This document shows, in pieces, positions 26,440 through 35,344 of a DNA stretch of 64,000 nt (the first letter of the stretch is position 1; the number at the start of each line of letters is the position of its first letter). Under the pieces are notes generated by a model. It did not search any database and had not been told where the DNA came from. It saw nothing but the letters and a program-made list of their open reading frames with translations. Source of the stretch: a gamma proteobacterium symbiont of Ctena orbiculata. GTDB lineage: Bacteria; Pseudomonadota; Gammaproteobacteria; Chromatiales; Chromatiaceae. The translations under genes and the position numbers were made by a program. Location: positions 62,001 through 126,000 of the forward strand of contig QBVC01000012.1 in the NCBI GenBank assembly GCA_003058495.1, read 5' to 3'.

Positions 26440-29154
26440 ATGCAAACACCCTGGCATACCATCGATGTTGACACGCTCCTACAGCGTATCGACAGCAGCG
26501 TATCCGGTTTGTCGATGGATGAGGCCGCTCTTCGTCTGCAGCGGTACGGACCTAATCGCCTGCCTGAACCCAAGCCCCGTCATCCCCTGGTGCGCTTTCT
26601 CTATCAATTCCACAATGTTCTCATCTATGTCCTGATCATCGCGGGTGTGGTGACCGCCCTGCTGCAGCACTGGTTGGATGCCAGTGTGATTTTCGGTGTG
26701 GTGATCGTGAATGCCCTCATCGGTCATATTCAGGAGGGCAAGGCCGAGGATGCGTTAAAGGCGATCCGGCTTATGTTGTCACCGCGGGCCATGGTGATGC
26801 GCCACGGCAAGCAGATCTCCATCGATGCGGAGCTGCTGGTGATGGGGGATATCGTACTGCTGCAGTCGGGAGACAGGGTCCCCGCGGATTTGCGATTGGT
26901 ACAGCTCAAGGGATTGCAGATTCAGGAGTCCGCATTGACCGGTGAATCGATGCCGGTGGAAAAGTGCACCCAACCCATGGCGAGGGATCTCACCCTGGCA
27001 GACCGTTCGAATATGGCCTATTCGGGAACCCTTGTGACCCACGGCAAAGGCGTTGGCGTGGTGGTGACCACCGGTGCGGAGACGGAGATCGGCCACATCA
27101 GCTCATTGGTTGCCGAGGTGGAGCAGGTTACCACGCCGCTGTTGCGGCAGATGGCGCAATTCGGACGCTGGTTGACCGGCGGTATTCTGGTGATCGCCCT
27201 GTTTACCTTTTTCTATGGCGTGGTGCTGCGGGACTACAGCATGACGGAGATGTTTCTCGCCTCGGTAAGTCTTGCGGTGGCGGCGATTCCGGAGGGTCTG
27301 CCCGCGATCATGACCATAACCCTGGCAGTCGGCGTACAGCGGATGGCCCAGCGCAACGCGATTATCAGGCGGCTTCCCGCGGTGGAGACCCTCGGATCGG
27401 TGAAGGTGATCTGTACCGACAAGACCGGGACCCTGACCCGCAATGAGATGACGGTTCGATCGATAGCGACCGCGCATGAGACCTATGCGGTGAGCGGTAC
27501 CGGCTATGATTCCCATGGCACTATCCTGCCCGCGGGTGATGATCTTCACAGCGAGGAGCAGTCCCTGCTCAATGTGATGATGCGCGGAGCGGTCCTCTGC
27601 AACGACGCCTCCCTGGAGTTGCATGACGATGAGTGGCGGGTCAATGGTGATCCCATGGAAGGCGCCCTGTTGATCGCCGGGATCAAGGCCGGCCTGGACA
27701 TCGAGTTCGTCACTAAACAGTATCCGCGCAACGATCTCATCCCGTTTGAATCGGAACACCGTTTCATGGCGACGCTTCATCACAGCCATACCGGGACCGC
27801 CTTCATCATCCTCAAAGGCGCCCCGGAGCGGCTGCTGAAGCTGTGCAGGCTGCAAAGGACGCTGGAGGGTGATCGTCCGCTGGAGCTGAATCATTGGAAC
27901 CAACGCATCGAATCGCTCGCGGCTCAGGGGCAGCGGGTTTTGGCGATCGCGGTGAAGCAGGTTCCCGGTGACAGGCTCGAACTGAACTTCCAGGATGTTG
28001 AGGATGGCATGGTCCTGCTGGGTCTGTTCGGCTTGATTGATCCGCCAAGGGAGGAGGCCATCGAGGCGGTGGCGGTCTGTGCACAAGCCGGAATCAGAGT
28101 GAAGATGATCACGGGTGATCACAGTACCACCGCACAGGCCATCGCCCGACAACTGAGTCTGGTCAATACGGAAGAGGTTTTATCGGGCCAGGATCTGCAG
28201 ACCATGGACGATGCGACACTGCGTGGAAAGGTCAAGGATATCGATGTCTATGCCCGGGTCAGCCCGGAGCACAAGTTGCGTCTGGTTACCCAGCTTCAGG
28301 CCTTGGGATACGTCGCGGCCATGACCGGGGATGGGGTCAACGACTCTCCCGCATTGAAGCGCGCGGACGTGGGCACCGCAATGGGTATGAATGGTACCGA
28401 GGCGGCCAAGGAGGCCTCCGAGATGGTCCTTGCCGATGACAACTTCGCCTCGATCGTGCAAGCCGTGAAAGAGGGGCGCACTGTCTACGACAATCTTAGA
28501 AAGGCGATACTCTTCATTCTACCCACCAACGGTGGTGAAGCGTTGATCATTCTGAGCGCGATCATACTCGGATTTCATCAACTCCCGCTGACCCCGGTGC
28601 AGATCCTCTGGGTCAACATGATAACCGCGGTAACCCTGGCGCTCTCATTGGCGCTCGAACCGCCTGAAACGAATGTCATGACCCGGGCCCCGAGAGAATC
28701 CAAGGCTCCGCTGTTGACCGGACTGCTGCTATGGCGAATAGCGTTTGTCTCCACAATCCTGACCGGCGGCACCATTGGCCTGTTCATCTGGGTGAGAGGG
28801 CAGGGCATGAATATAGAGGAGGCAAGGACAGTTGCCGTCAATGCCCTCGTCATGTTCGAAATATTCTATCTTTTCAATGCCCGGTACTTGACCGCTTCGG
28901 TACTCAATTGGAAGGGATTTGTGGGAAACAGATATGTTCTTTACGCCATCGGGTTACTGTTGATTTTTCAGATGGGTTTCACCTACCAGCCCCATCTGCA
29001 GATGTTGTTCGGCACTCGCGGGCTCGATTTTTCGATTTGGATACGGATTACCCTTGTCACCGCTTCCGTTCTCCTGCTGGTGGAGATAGAGAAATCGATC
29101 GTCCGCTCGATTATCGAGAGCAGGGAAGGTAAAGCCGGGGAAGTGGATGATTGA
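26440..29154 (+). CDS. P2-type cation-transporting ATPase
   Basis: 904 residues with the full layout of a P-type ATPase. There is an N-terminal cation ATPase domain, actuator motif LTGES, M4 motif IPEGLPA (E285), phosphorylation site CTDKTGTLT (D327), nucleotide-domain KGAPERLL, hinge MTGDGVNDSPALK, and six C-terminal helices. Compared with SERCA, M5 keeps N697 and E700 and M6 keeps N726 and T729, but the Asp corresponding to SERCA D800 is Ala730. It is therefore not a straightforward Ca2+ pump, and Na+, K+ or another cation is possible. GTG 26434 is an alternative start. Confidence 0.9.
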   Translation: MQTPWHTIDVDTLLQRIDSSVSGLSMDEAALRLQRYGPNRLPEPKPRHPLVRFLYQFHNVLIYVLIIAGVVTALLQHWLDASVIFGVVIVNALIGHIQEGKAEDALKAIRLMLSPRAMVMRHGKQISIDAELLVMGDIVLLQSGDRVPADLRLVQLKGLQIQESALTGESMPVEKCTQPMARDLTLADRSNMAYSGTLVTHGKGVGVVVTTGAETEIGHISSLVAEVEQVTTPLLRQMAQFGRWLTGGILVIALFTFFYGVVLRDYSMTEMFLASVSLAVAAIPEGLPAIMTITLAVGVQRMAQRNAIIRRLPAVETLGSVKVICTDKTGTLTRNEMTVRSIATAHETYAVSGTGYDSHGTILPAGDDLHSEEQSLLNVMMRGAVLCNDASLELHDDEWRVNGDPMEGALLIAGIKAGLDIEFVTKQYPRNDLIPFESEHRFMATLHHSHTGTAFIILKGAPERLLKLCRLQRTLEGDRPLELNHWNQRIESLAAQGQRVLAIAVKQVPGDRLELNFQDVEDGMVLLGLFGLIDPPREEAIEAVAVCAQAGIRVKMITGDHSTTAQAIARQLSLVNTEEVLSGQDLQTMDDATLRGKVKDIDVYARVSPEHKLRLVTQLQALGYVAAMTGDGVNDSPALKRADVGTAMGMNGTEAAKEASEMVLADDNFASIVQAVKEGRTVYDNLRKAILFILPTNGGEALIILSAIILGFHQLPLTPVQILWVNMITAVTLALSLALEPPETNVMTRAPRESKAPLLTGLLLWRIAFVSTILTGGTIGLFIWVRGQGMNIEEARTVAVNALVMFEIFYLFNARYLTASVLNWKGFVGNRYVLYAIGLLLIFQMGFTYQPHLQMLFGTRGLDFSIWIRITLVTASVLLLVEIEKSIVRSIIESREGKAGEVDD

Positions 29155-29157
29155 GGA

Positions 29158-29189
29158 TCCCTGTCCTGGTGAGTCCACCAAGACAGGGA
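29158..29189. terminator. Bidirectional hairpin between convergent genes
   Basis: TCCCTGTC...GACAGGGA with an inner TGGTG/CACCA pair gives a stem of 13 pairs with one mismatch. It lies directly after the ATPase stop and before the end of the opposing gene. Confidence 0.55.
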
Positions 29190-29200
29190 AGTAGAGAAAA

Positions 29201-29683
29201 CTAGGAAGCAGCCTTCTTCTTGGCGCGACGGCGGCGGCGAGTCTTATCCACGGCCTTCTCCACTGATTTGGCCGCTTTCTCATACTCTTTGACCATCTTT
29301 GCGCGTGCTCTCTGCATGGCGGCATAGAGGCCTTTGGCAAGGCGCTCGGCCTTGCGTTGATCACCGGCCGCGGCGCTGCGGGCAGCCCTGACCTCTTTCA
29401 ATTTTGCCTGGGCGGCAGCAAGACGCTCTCTGGCTTTTTCCTTGCTGGCCGGAGTCTTTGCATTGGCAACCGCAGTGCGGGCCTTGCCAACCCTTTCACT
29501 GTTGGTGGCCACTGCTTTATCCTGGCGTTCGACAGCCTTGTTGGCTGCGTTTAATCTGCTCAGGGCGCGCTTGTTGGAAGCGGATAAACTGACTTCTGCC
29601 TGTAAAGCCTCAACGATTGTATCCATTGAGATAACTTTTCTTTTTGCTCTACGGCGTTTCTTCACTGTTTTCTTTAAAGCCAT
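29201..29683 (-). CDS. Histone H1-like Lys/Ala-rich protein
   Basis: 160 residues, very rich in Lys, Ala and Arg, with basic ends (MALKKTVKKRRRAKRK and KTRRRRRAKKKAAS) and a long helical, coiled-coil-like middle. The composition resembles bacterial histone H1-like DNA-binding proteins such as AlgP or Hc1, but no PAKKP repeats are present. GGAGTACCA precedes the ATG. A nucleoid role is inferred from composition only. Confidence 0.65.
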   Translation of the reverse strand: MALKKTVKKRRRAKRKVISMDTIVEALQAEVSLSASNKRALSRLNAANKAVERQDKAVATNSERVGKARTAVANAKTPASKEKARERLAAAQAKLKEVRAARSAAAGDQRKAERLAKGLYAAMQRARAKMVKEYEKAAKSVEKAVDKTRRRRRAKKKAAS

Positions 29684-30356
29684 TGGTACTCCTTAGTGAT
29701 TGAAGAATCATGCACAATATAGTTGCTGATTCGTATTAGAACAACTCTTATCTATGATTTTTATGTATAAAATTACTTTTTTTCAGTTTTTAATCTCATT
29801 TTTTATACTTTGGTAAGGGATTATCTACTGAAAACGACATACGCATCACAGTCTGGTCAATGTAACAAGTCATGTGTGTACGGCTGAACAATCAAAGCGT
29901 GCGGCGCTTTTGTTTACCAAACTTAACAGCGCTATCTCGAATTAAAACTGTGTGATTCTTCGGCAGATCATTCAAAATCTTGAATCCGGATTCATCCGCA
30001 GGGACGGTTTAAGGCCGCTACCTGAGCGATACCCTCGATTGCTGTGTTTCAATATATCCATTCTAGCCTGCAACCGTCATAGGCTGTGCCTATAGTTGTC
30101 AAAGGGGCTTGGTCGTCAAGCTTGAAGTTTCATTAGCTCAACGAAAGCCGGTTTACCGGTCTATAGGATTGCTCTAGAGCTATTGCGCGACCACTATCCT
30201 GCTGCTGTCGCAACGCTGCCTGCTCCATATTGGGTTCTGCAAGGTAAGAAGTGTCGAGATGAATTTCAAGCACCCTGCCCCGCTTCTCTTGTGGGAAATA
30301 TTTTACAAATCCAGATCTCAATTTATGGCTATACTGGCCTAAAAAAGGCGCTTCCC
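29684..30356. other. Long intergenic region
   Basis: About 670 bases without a convincing gene. The first 130 bases are AT-rich and probably include the promoter for the H1-like gene. Small palindromes occur (ATAGGC-tgt-GCCTAT near 30082). The open frame of the downstream transporter continues back to 30183, but that part has no protein-like pattern. I see no tRNA. Confidence 0.5.
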
Positions 30357-32186
30357 ATGATAGAAAATGGAGTTACAGACCCCCACACCCTGGCAGTCTT
30401 GATCCTCACGATTGTTGCATTGATCCTGTTCAGCCGTGAGAACATTCCCCTCGAGACATCATCCTTGCTGGTGTTGACGCTGCTTGCAGTGGGATTTGAA
30501 ATCTTTCCCTATCAGGGAGCGGCGGGAAAGATTGATGCAATCGACTTTTTTCGGGGTTTCGGGCATGAAGCGCTGGTCGCCGTTTGTGCCTTGATGGTGG
30601 CTGGACACGGCCTGGTTCGTTCCGGTGCGCTGGAACCGGTGGGGAGAACCTTGGCGAGACTTTGGCGCGCAAGTCCCAGCCTCTCGTTCCTCGCAACGCT
30701 GTTGATTGCCGGAGTTCTCAGCGCATTCATCAACAATACCCCGATTGTAATACTGCTGCTGCCGATATTGGTCAGTGTATCCTTGCAGACCAAATCCAAT
30801 GCCTCGTCACTGCTCATGCCGATGGGTTTCGCCACGCTGATTGGCGGCATGAGCACTACCATCGGCACCTCCACCAATCTCCTGGTGATCGGTGTCGCCG
30901 CCGACCTCGGGTTGCGCCGCATGGAGATGTTCGATTTCATCGTGCCTGCATTGATCGCCAACGGAGCCGGGTTGCTCTATCTCTGGCTGGTTGCCCCGCG
31001 GATACTTCCTAAACGTGAACTGGTGCTGGCCGATAGCTCACCGAGGATTTTCACCGCCCACCTGGTGATCAAGGAGGAGAGCAGGGCAGCGGGTATGAAA
31101 CTCTCCGAAGTGATAGCGCTTACTCACAATGCCATGAATGTGGAAAGGATCCGGCGCAGTGAGACTACCTATATCATGCCCCTGCCTGATGCCGTCATCA
31201 ATCCGGGTGACCGTTTGCTGGTGCACGATACGCCAGCTCAGTTAAAGGAGTTTGAGCAGCAGCTCGGCGCAACGCTCTACTCGGCGGGTGACGAAGTCGA
31301 TGAAGACCATCCATTGAAGGCGGAAGACCAACAGCTTGCCGAGGCAATCGTGTTTCGCGGATCACCGCTGCAGAACCGAACCCTCAACGAAATGCGCTTT
31401 ACCGACAGCTACCAACTGGTCGTGCTGGCGATTCATCGCGCCAACGAACGTATAAAGGCCATGCCCCAGGGCTTGGGAAATCTCAATCTCAGAATAGGCG
31501 ATGTGTTGCTGGTACAGGGTAAGCGGAGTCAGATCAGTGAATTGAAGCAGCAGTCGATCGTGATGGTGCTCGATTCAACCACGGATCTGCCCCACACCCG
31601 GAAGGCACCCTATTCGCTGGGGATCATGCTCGGCATCATTCTGTTGGCCGCGTTCGGTATCCTCCCCATCTCTGTAAGCGCCATAGCCGGGGTGTTGCTG
31701 ATGCTGATGTGCGGTTGCCTCTCCTGGCGCGATGCCGGCCGGGCCCTCAATGCTCAGGTGATTCTGATTATCGTAGCCAGCCTGGCGTTGGGGAATGCCT
31801 TGCTGATGACCGGGGGCAGTGATCTACTGGCGAATCTGTTTCTTGCTATCACTGCCGGCGCGTCGTCAACTCTGGTGCTGAGCGGATTGATCCTGGTGAT
31901 GGCGGTATTGACGAACATCGTTTCCAACAACGCCGCAGCGGTAATCGGAACGCCCATCGCCATCAGTATCGCAGACTCCCTGCAACTGCCGGCGGAACCC
32001 TTCATCCTCGCGGTGCTGTTCGGCGCCAATATGAGCTATGCGACGCCAATGGCCTATCAGACCAATTTGCTGGTCATGAGTGCTGGAAACTACAAGTTCT
32101 CCGATTTCGTACGCGTGGGCCTGCCGCTGATTTTTATCATGTGGTTGGCCTACAGCTGGCTGCTGCCGACCCTGTATGGTGTTTGA
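30357..32186 (+). CDS. SLC13-type transporter with two RCK_C domains
   Basis: 609 residues. Two membrane halves of the ArsB/NhaD / DASS (SLC13) type flank two cytoplasmic TrkA-C (RCK_C) domains at about residues 210-410. Typical motifs are FINNTPIVILLLPI and MGFATLIGGMSTTIGTSTNLL in the first half, and TNIVSNNAAAVIGTPIAI and MSYATPMAYQTNLLV in the second. Proteins of this layout include sulfate and other anion transporters; the substrate is not clear here. AAGG lies 9 bases before ATG 30357. Confidence 0.88.
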   Translation: MIENGVTDPHTLAVLILTIVALILFSRENIPLETSSLLVLTLLAVGFEIFPYQGAAGKIDAIDFFRGFGHEALVAVCALMVAGHGLVRSGALEPVGRTLARLWRASPSLSFLATLLIAGVLSAFINNTPIVILLLPILVSVSLQTKSNASSLLMPMGFATLIGGMSTTIGTSTNLLVIGVAADLGLRRMEMFDFIVPALIANGAGLLYLWLVAPRILPKRELVLADSSPRIFTAHLVIKEESRAAGMKLSEVIALTHNAMNVERIRRSETTYIMPLPDAVINPGDRLLVHDTPAQLKEFEQQLGATLYSAGDEVDEDHPLKAEDQQLAEAIVFRGSPLQNRTLNEMRFTDSYQLVVLAIHRANERIKAMPQGLGNLNLRIGDVLLVQGKRSQISELKQQSIVMVLDSTTDLPHTRKAPYSLGIMLGIILLAAFGILPISVSAIAGVLLMLMCGCLSWRDAGRALNAQVILIIVASLALGNALLMTGGSDLLANLFLAITAGASSTLVLSGLILVMAVLTNIVSNNAAAVIGTPIAISIADSLQLPAEPFILAVLFGANMSYATPMAYQTNLLVMSAGNYKFSDFVRVGLPLIFIMWLAYSWLLPTLYGV

Positions 32187-32213
32187 GGCGCCATAGTCCT
32201 GTTTGACCGTGAC

Positions 32214-32317
32214 TGGTGGGGCAGGGCCCCACCCTACAGCCTTGCCGGGAGGCGGTAAAAAAAGAATGAATCCCACTAGAGGGTGGGCGGTGGGTAGGGT
32301 GGGGCCCTGCCCCACCA
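32214..32317. repeat. 104-bp element with perfect 24-bp inverted ends
   Basis: Bases 32214-32237 and 32294-32317 are exact inverted copies (starting TGGTGGGGCAGGGCCCC). The element fills the gap between two convergent genes and could act as a terminator. The end sequence CCCTACAG relates it loosely to the palindromes at 17947 and 46060. Confidence 0.8.
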
Positions 32318-32342
32318 TTATGGGCTGGCAATCAGCGGCCGC

Positions 32343-32936
32343 TCACCGAGGCAAATAGCGGTAGTGCCCGGTGATCGGATAGTGGAACAGCATATCCTCC
32401 AGTTTGGGTCCTGCGCCGATGTTGTGGACAATCAGGGGCGCACCAGTCTCCGCGCTGAATCTGTCGGTGACTATGCCGATATGGGGCAGATTGCCGGGGA
32501 GCATCCAGGTGACGATATCGCCGCTTCTGTAATCACTGCCGCGTTGAGTTACCGGGAGACTCCGGCCGTGGCGGCTGAAATAGACCTGCAGGTTGGGTAC
32601 CCGCCGGTGATCGATGTTGCTGTCGGCCTTTTCCAGGCCCCAGATTCGCCGTGAGGGGTAGCGCTCAAAATGTGAGTTCATATCCTCGTGCACCAGCCGT
32701 TGCAGATCAATGTCGAGTGCACGGTAGGCACGGATCAAAACATCAGTGCAGACACCAATATGGTCAGGCACATCACCGTTAGGATAGCCGATTGACAGGT
32801 ACGAACCGTCGTATCTGACGCTATGCGTGGTGCGTTCCAGGGCCGCTGCAACAAGTCTGTCCTCGAGCTGCCCCGCCAGGCAGAAACCGGACAACAGCAT
32901 CAGGATCGGAGTGGGTACGCTATTCCGCAACTGCAA
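32343..32936 (-). CDS. DUF1287 family exported protein
   Basis: About 197 residues with an N-terminal signal sequence (PILMLLSGFCLAGQ). The DUF1287 (YijF-like) pattern is clear: GDVPDHIGVCTDVLIRAYRALDIDLQRLVHEDM, NIDHRRVPNLQVYF and GDIVTWMLPGNLPHIGIV. The conserved Cys and His arrangement resembles NlpC/P60-like amidases, but activity is unproven. Only TTG codons are available for a start that keeps the whole signal peptide; ATG 32900 is the alternative. Confidence 0.85.
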   Translation of the reverse strand: MQLRNSVPTPILMLLSGFCLAGQLEDRLVAAALERTTHSVRYDGSYLSIGYPNGDVPDHIGVCTDVLIRAYRALDIDLQRLVHEDMNSHFERYPSRRIWGLEKADSNIDHRRVPNLQVYFSRHGRSLPVTQRGSDYRSGDIVTWMLPGNLPHIGIVTDRFSAETGAPLIVHNIGAGPKLEDMLFHYPITGHYRYLPR

Positions 32937-32986
32937 AAAGATATCGAATCTCCTCTATCGGCCCTATGTATACCGCTGGATCTGGA

Positions 32987-34504
32987 TCAGGCGGTGTTAC
33001 TGACCAGGCTGCCGAAGCGTTCGGCGGTCATGTTCAGGAAGCGCCTATTCATGGGCGTCAGCTCATTCAGTATGACTTTTACCTTCTCTGCATCCCTGTC
33101 CCGGATGGCGATATCCAGTTCTCCTGTTCCCTGCTGATTTCTCAGCCGGTACCAGACCCGGTACATTTGTGAGATCTCGTCTGTCTCCTGTTTCGATGGG
33201 AAGAGCGATTTCAGCGATTCCTCATCACTCACACCGCGAGACTCCGCGTCGTGCTCAATTCGCTGCAGGGTATTGTCCAGGGCGATTATATCCTCATCAT
33301 CGAGGTCGAGCGGGGCAAACTTCTCCAGAATCTCCCAACGAAAACGGAAGGCATACCTGAGGGTGGTCGCCAGGGCGGAAAGTTCAAGGGGAATTTCCGC
33401 CGTATTGATTGCGCCAACCTCTTCGATGAAGCCGATCTGGAAGCTGTCGATCTTTCCCTTTCTGCCCAGTCTATCGATGGCGCAGACCACCGGTTTGTAG
33501 ATCTTGTCCGATGCCGTATTGAATACGGCCTGGATCGGCTCGAATCTGCGTCCCGAACCAATTTTACGAATGACATGGAAGAGTTCGTTCTGCCAGCGGC
33601 TGTCATTTGTGCATTTCTCGATGACGTCCACGAGATCGCCCCATCTGTCCGGCTGGTCGAGGAAGTCGAAAATGTCCAATGCATCCTTGTTGGCATAGCG
33701 AATGACAGCACGGTTGAGATCTTCAATCCGGATCATGCTGTGAGGATCCTCAACACATATCTCCACCCACGGCATCAAGGGTTGTTTAAACAGGTTCTTG
33801 CGGGGAGGGCTGATGGCCTCGACTATCCTGTTGGCTATCTCCGGCAGATTCTCCTCCAGTGAGGGATTAACCGGATCGAGACCATAGAGTGGATCTTTAT
33901 TGATAAAGACCATGCGCAGGAACTTTTCAACCTCGGAGGGTCTTGCGGCGACCGCATGATAGCCTTCTATGGGATCGGGTACGGCAATCTCGGGATGGTG
34001 GAGACAGATCAGGCGATCCGCCGATGATTGCTGGCCTTCGAAAATCCCGGTCTCAAACAGGCACCAGTCCCAGTCATCACTCGGGTCCGGTAACAGCAGA
34101 ATAAACCAGTTCGCCTTGCATATCTCTGTGGTGATCTTGTCACGCCAGGGCTTGCCTGAGATATTTTCCGTAAATTCTGCCTGATAAGTGATAGCGAGCT
34201 TGTCGGCCGATTTCTTGCGCAGAATATCCACTACCGCTTTTGCGGTCTTTTCATCCTTGGCTTTGTAGGAGAAGAAGACGTTGATGGTTTTATGGGTCAG
34301 CGCAGGAAGCAGTTTGCGCAGCGACTTCAACCCATCCGCCTCGTTTGCAAGCAGATCGGCGGCACGGCGGATGTTTTCGGCTGCACCCTGGTGGCTGTTG
34401 AGATAGCTGGATATCTCCGCATCGCGCAGCAGCTGTGTCCCTGGCGAGGCGGGGTGAATGGCTATACTCGGTTCAGGGTTGATCGATTGATTGCTTCCCA
34501 TCAT
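32987..34504 (-). CDS. TIR-like domain protein
   Basis: 505 residues from ATG 34504, which has AGGAGG 9 bases upstream. After a 70-residue helical N-terminus comes a TIR-like domain (about 74-205): NVFFSYKAKD, then GKPWRDKI, ANWFILLLPDP, and DWCLFETGIFEG. E151 in DWCLFE aligns with the catalytic Glu of TIR NADases. The remaining 300 residues are charged and helical, without a family I recognise. It stands alone and is not next to an obvious sensor, SIR2, cyclase or nuclease. A role in defence or NAD-linked signalling is inferred. Confidence 0.7.
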   Translation of the reverse strand: MMGSNQSINPEPSIAIHPASPGTQLLRDAEISSYLNSHQGAAENIRRAADLLANEADGLKSLRKLLPALTHKTINVFFSYKAKDEKTAKAVVDILRKKSADKLAITYQAEFTENISGKPWRDKITTEICKANWFILLLPDPSDDWDWCLFETGIFEGQQSSADRLICLHHPEIAVPDPIEGYHAVAARPSEVEKFLRMVFINKDPLYGLDPVNPSLEENLPEIANRIVEAISPPRKNLFKQPLMPWVEICVEDPHSMIRIEDLNRAVIRYANKDALDIFDFLDQPDRWGDLVDVIEKCTNDSRWQNELFHVIRKIGSGRRFEPIQAVFNTASDKIYKPVVCAIDRLGRKGKIDSFQIGFIEEVGAINTAEIPLELSALATTLRYAFRFRWEILEKFAPLDLDDEDIIALDNTLQRIEHDAESRGVSDEESLKSLFPSKQETDEISQMYRVWYRLRNQQGTGELDIAIRDRDAEKVKVILNELTPMNRRFLNMTAERFGSLVSNTA

Positions 34505-34748
34505 CTTTGCTGCCCTCCTAGGCCCAATCAAAATTGCACCGAAACAGATCCCCTATTGAACTGAGTATAGGTAAGCGGACCACCGTGGCAATTGTGAATA
34601 TTACCGACAGAGGAGAGAGAGACCGAAAACCGGTCTCGCTGTTTTCAGGTTAACGCTCTATGCTAAACCTTAGGCTATGGGCCGATGCCCGAATCTGGTG
34701 CCATGGTTGCTTGGCTCGCCCTGGCCGTCAACTCCCTTAGGTATCGCC

Positions 34749-35300
34749 ATGCAAAGCGACGAAATCGGTCAGCTCATCGATTTTTGGTTTTCCGACCGGG
34801 TCAAACCGCTGCGCTTCAATTCGACCGCGGCATTCGATGCGGAGATTAGGGATCGCTATTTCGCCCTTTGGCAGCGGGCGCAAAGGGGTGAGCTGGAACA
34901 CTGGAGAGGATCAAAGGAGGGCTGCATTGCGCTGGTAATCCTGCTCGACCAGTTTCCCCTGAATATGTTCCGCGGTCATGCCGAGGCCTTTGCCACCGAA
35001 GCGCACTCGCGGGATGTTGCCGGCTACGCCATCGAAGCCGGCTTCGACAGAGAGATGCCCGCTGAATGGCGGGCGTTTCTCTACCTGCCCTACATGCACA
35101 GCGAGTCCCCGTCCGATCAGGAGAGATCGGTCGCGCTATTTGAATCGGCGGGCCTGAAGTCAAACCTCAAATGGGCGATACACCATCGGGAGCTGATCCG
35201 TCGTTTCGGGCGTTTTCCCCACAGGAATGAGATCCTGGGGCGCGAGAGCACCGCAGACGAGATCGGCTATCTGAAATCGGATCAGGCCTTTACAGGTTGA
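34749..35300 (+). CDS. DUF924 family protein
   Basis: 183 residues matching DUF924: IDFWFSDRVKPLRFN, FALWQRAQRGELEHWRG, ALVILLDQFPLNMFRG, FLYLPYMHSE and WAIHHRELIRRFGRFPHRNEILGRES. This is an all-helical, TPR-like soluble family with unknown function. ATG 34749 is chosen because homologues begin near the sequence EIGQLIDFW; the frame upstream is not protein-like. Confidence 0.9.
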   Translation: MQSDEIGQLIDFWFSDRVKPLRFNSTAAFDAEIRDRYFALWQRAQRGELEHWRGSKEGCIALVILLDQFPLNMFRGHAEAFATEAHSRDVAGYAIEAGFDREMPAEWRAFLYLPYMHSESPSDQERSVALFESAGLKSNLKWAIHHRELIRRFGRFPHRNEILGRESTADEIGYLKSDQAFTG

Positions 35301-35344
35301 GCCTCCGGGTATCTCCCGCGCTGGATGCCCAGCCATCAGGGCGG

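Noticed and set aside
29684-30356. Possible tRNA or ncRNA in the long gap
   Set aside because: No cloverleaf, T-loop consensus or strong terminator could be found by eye.
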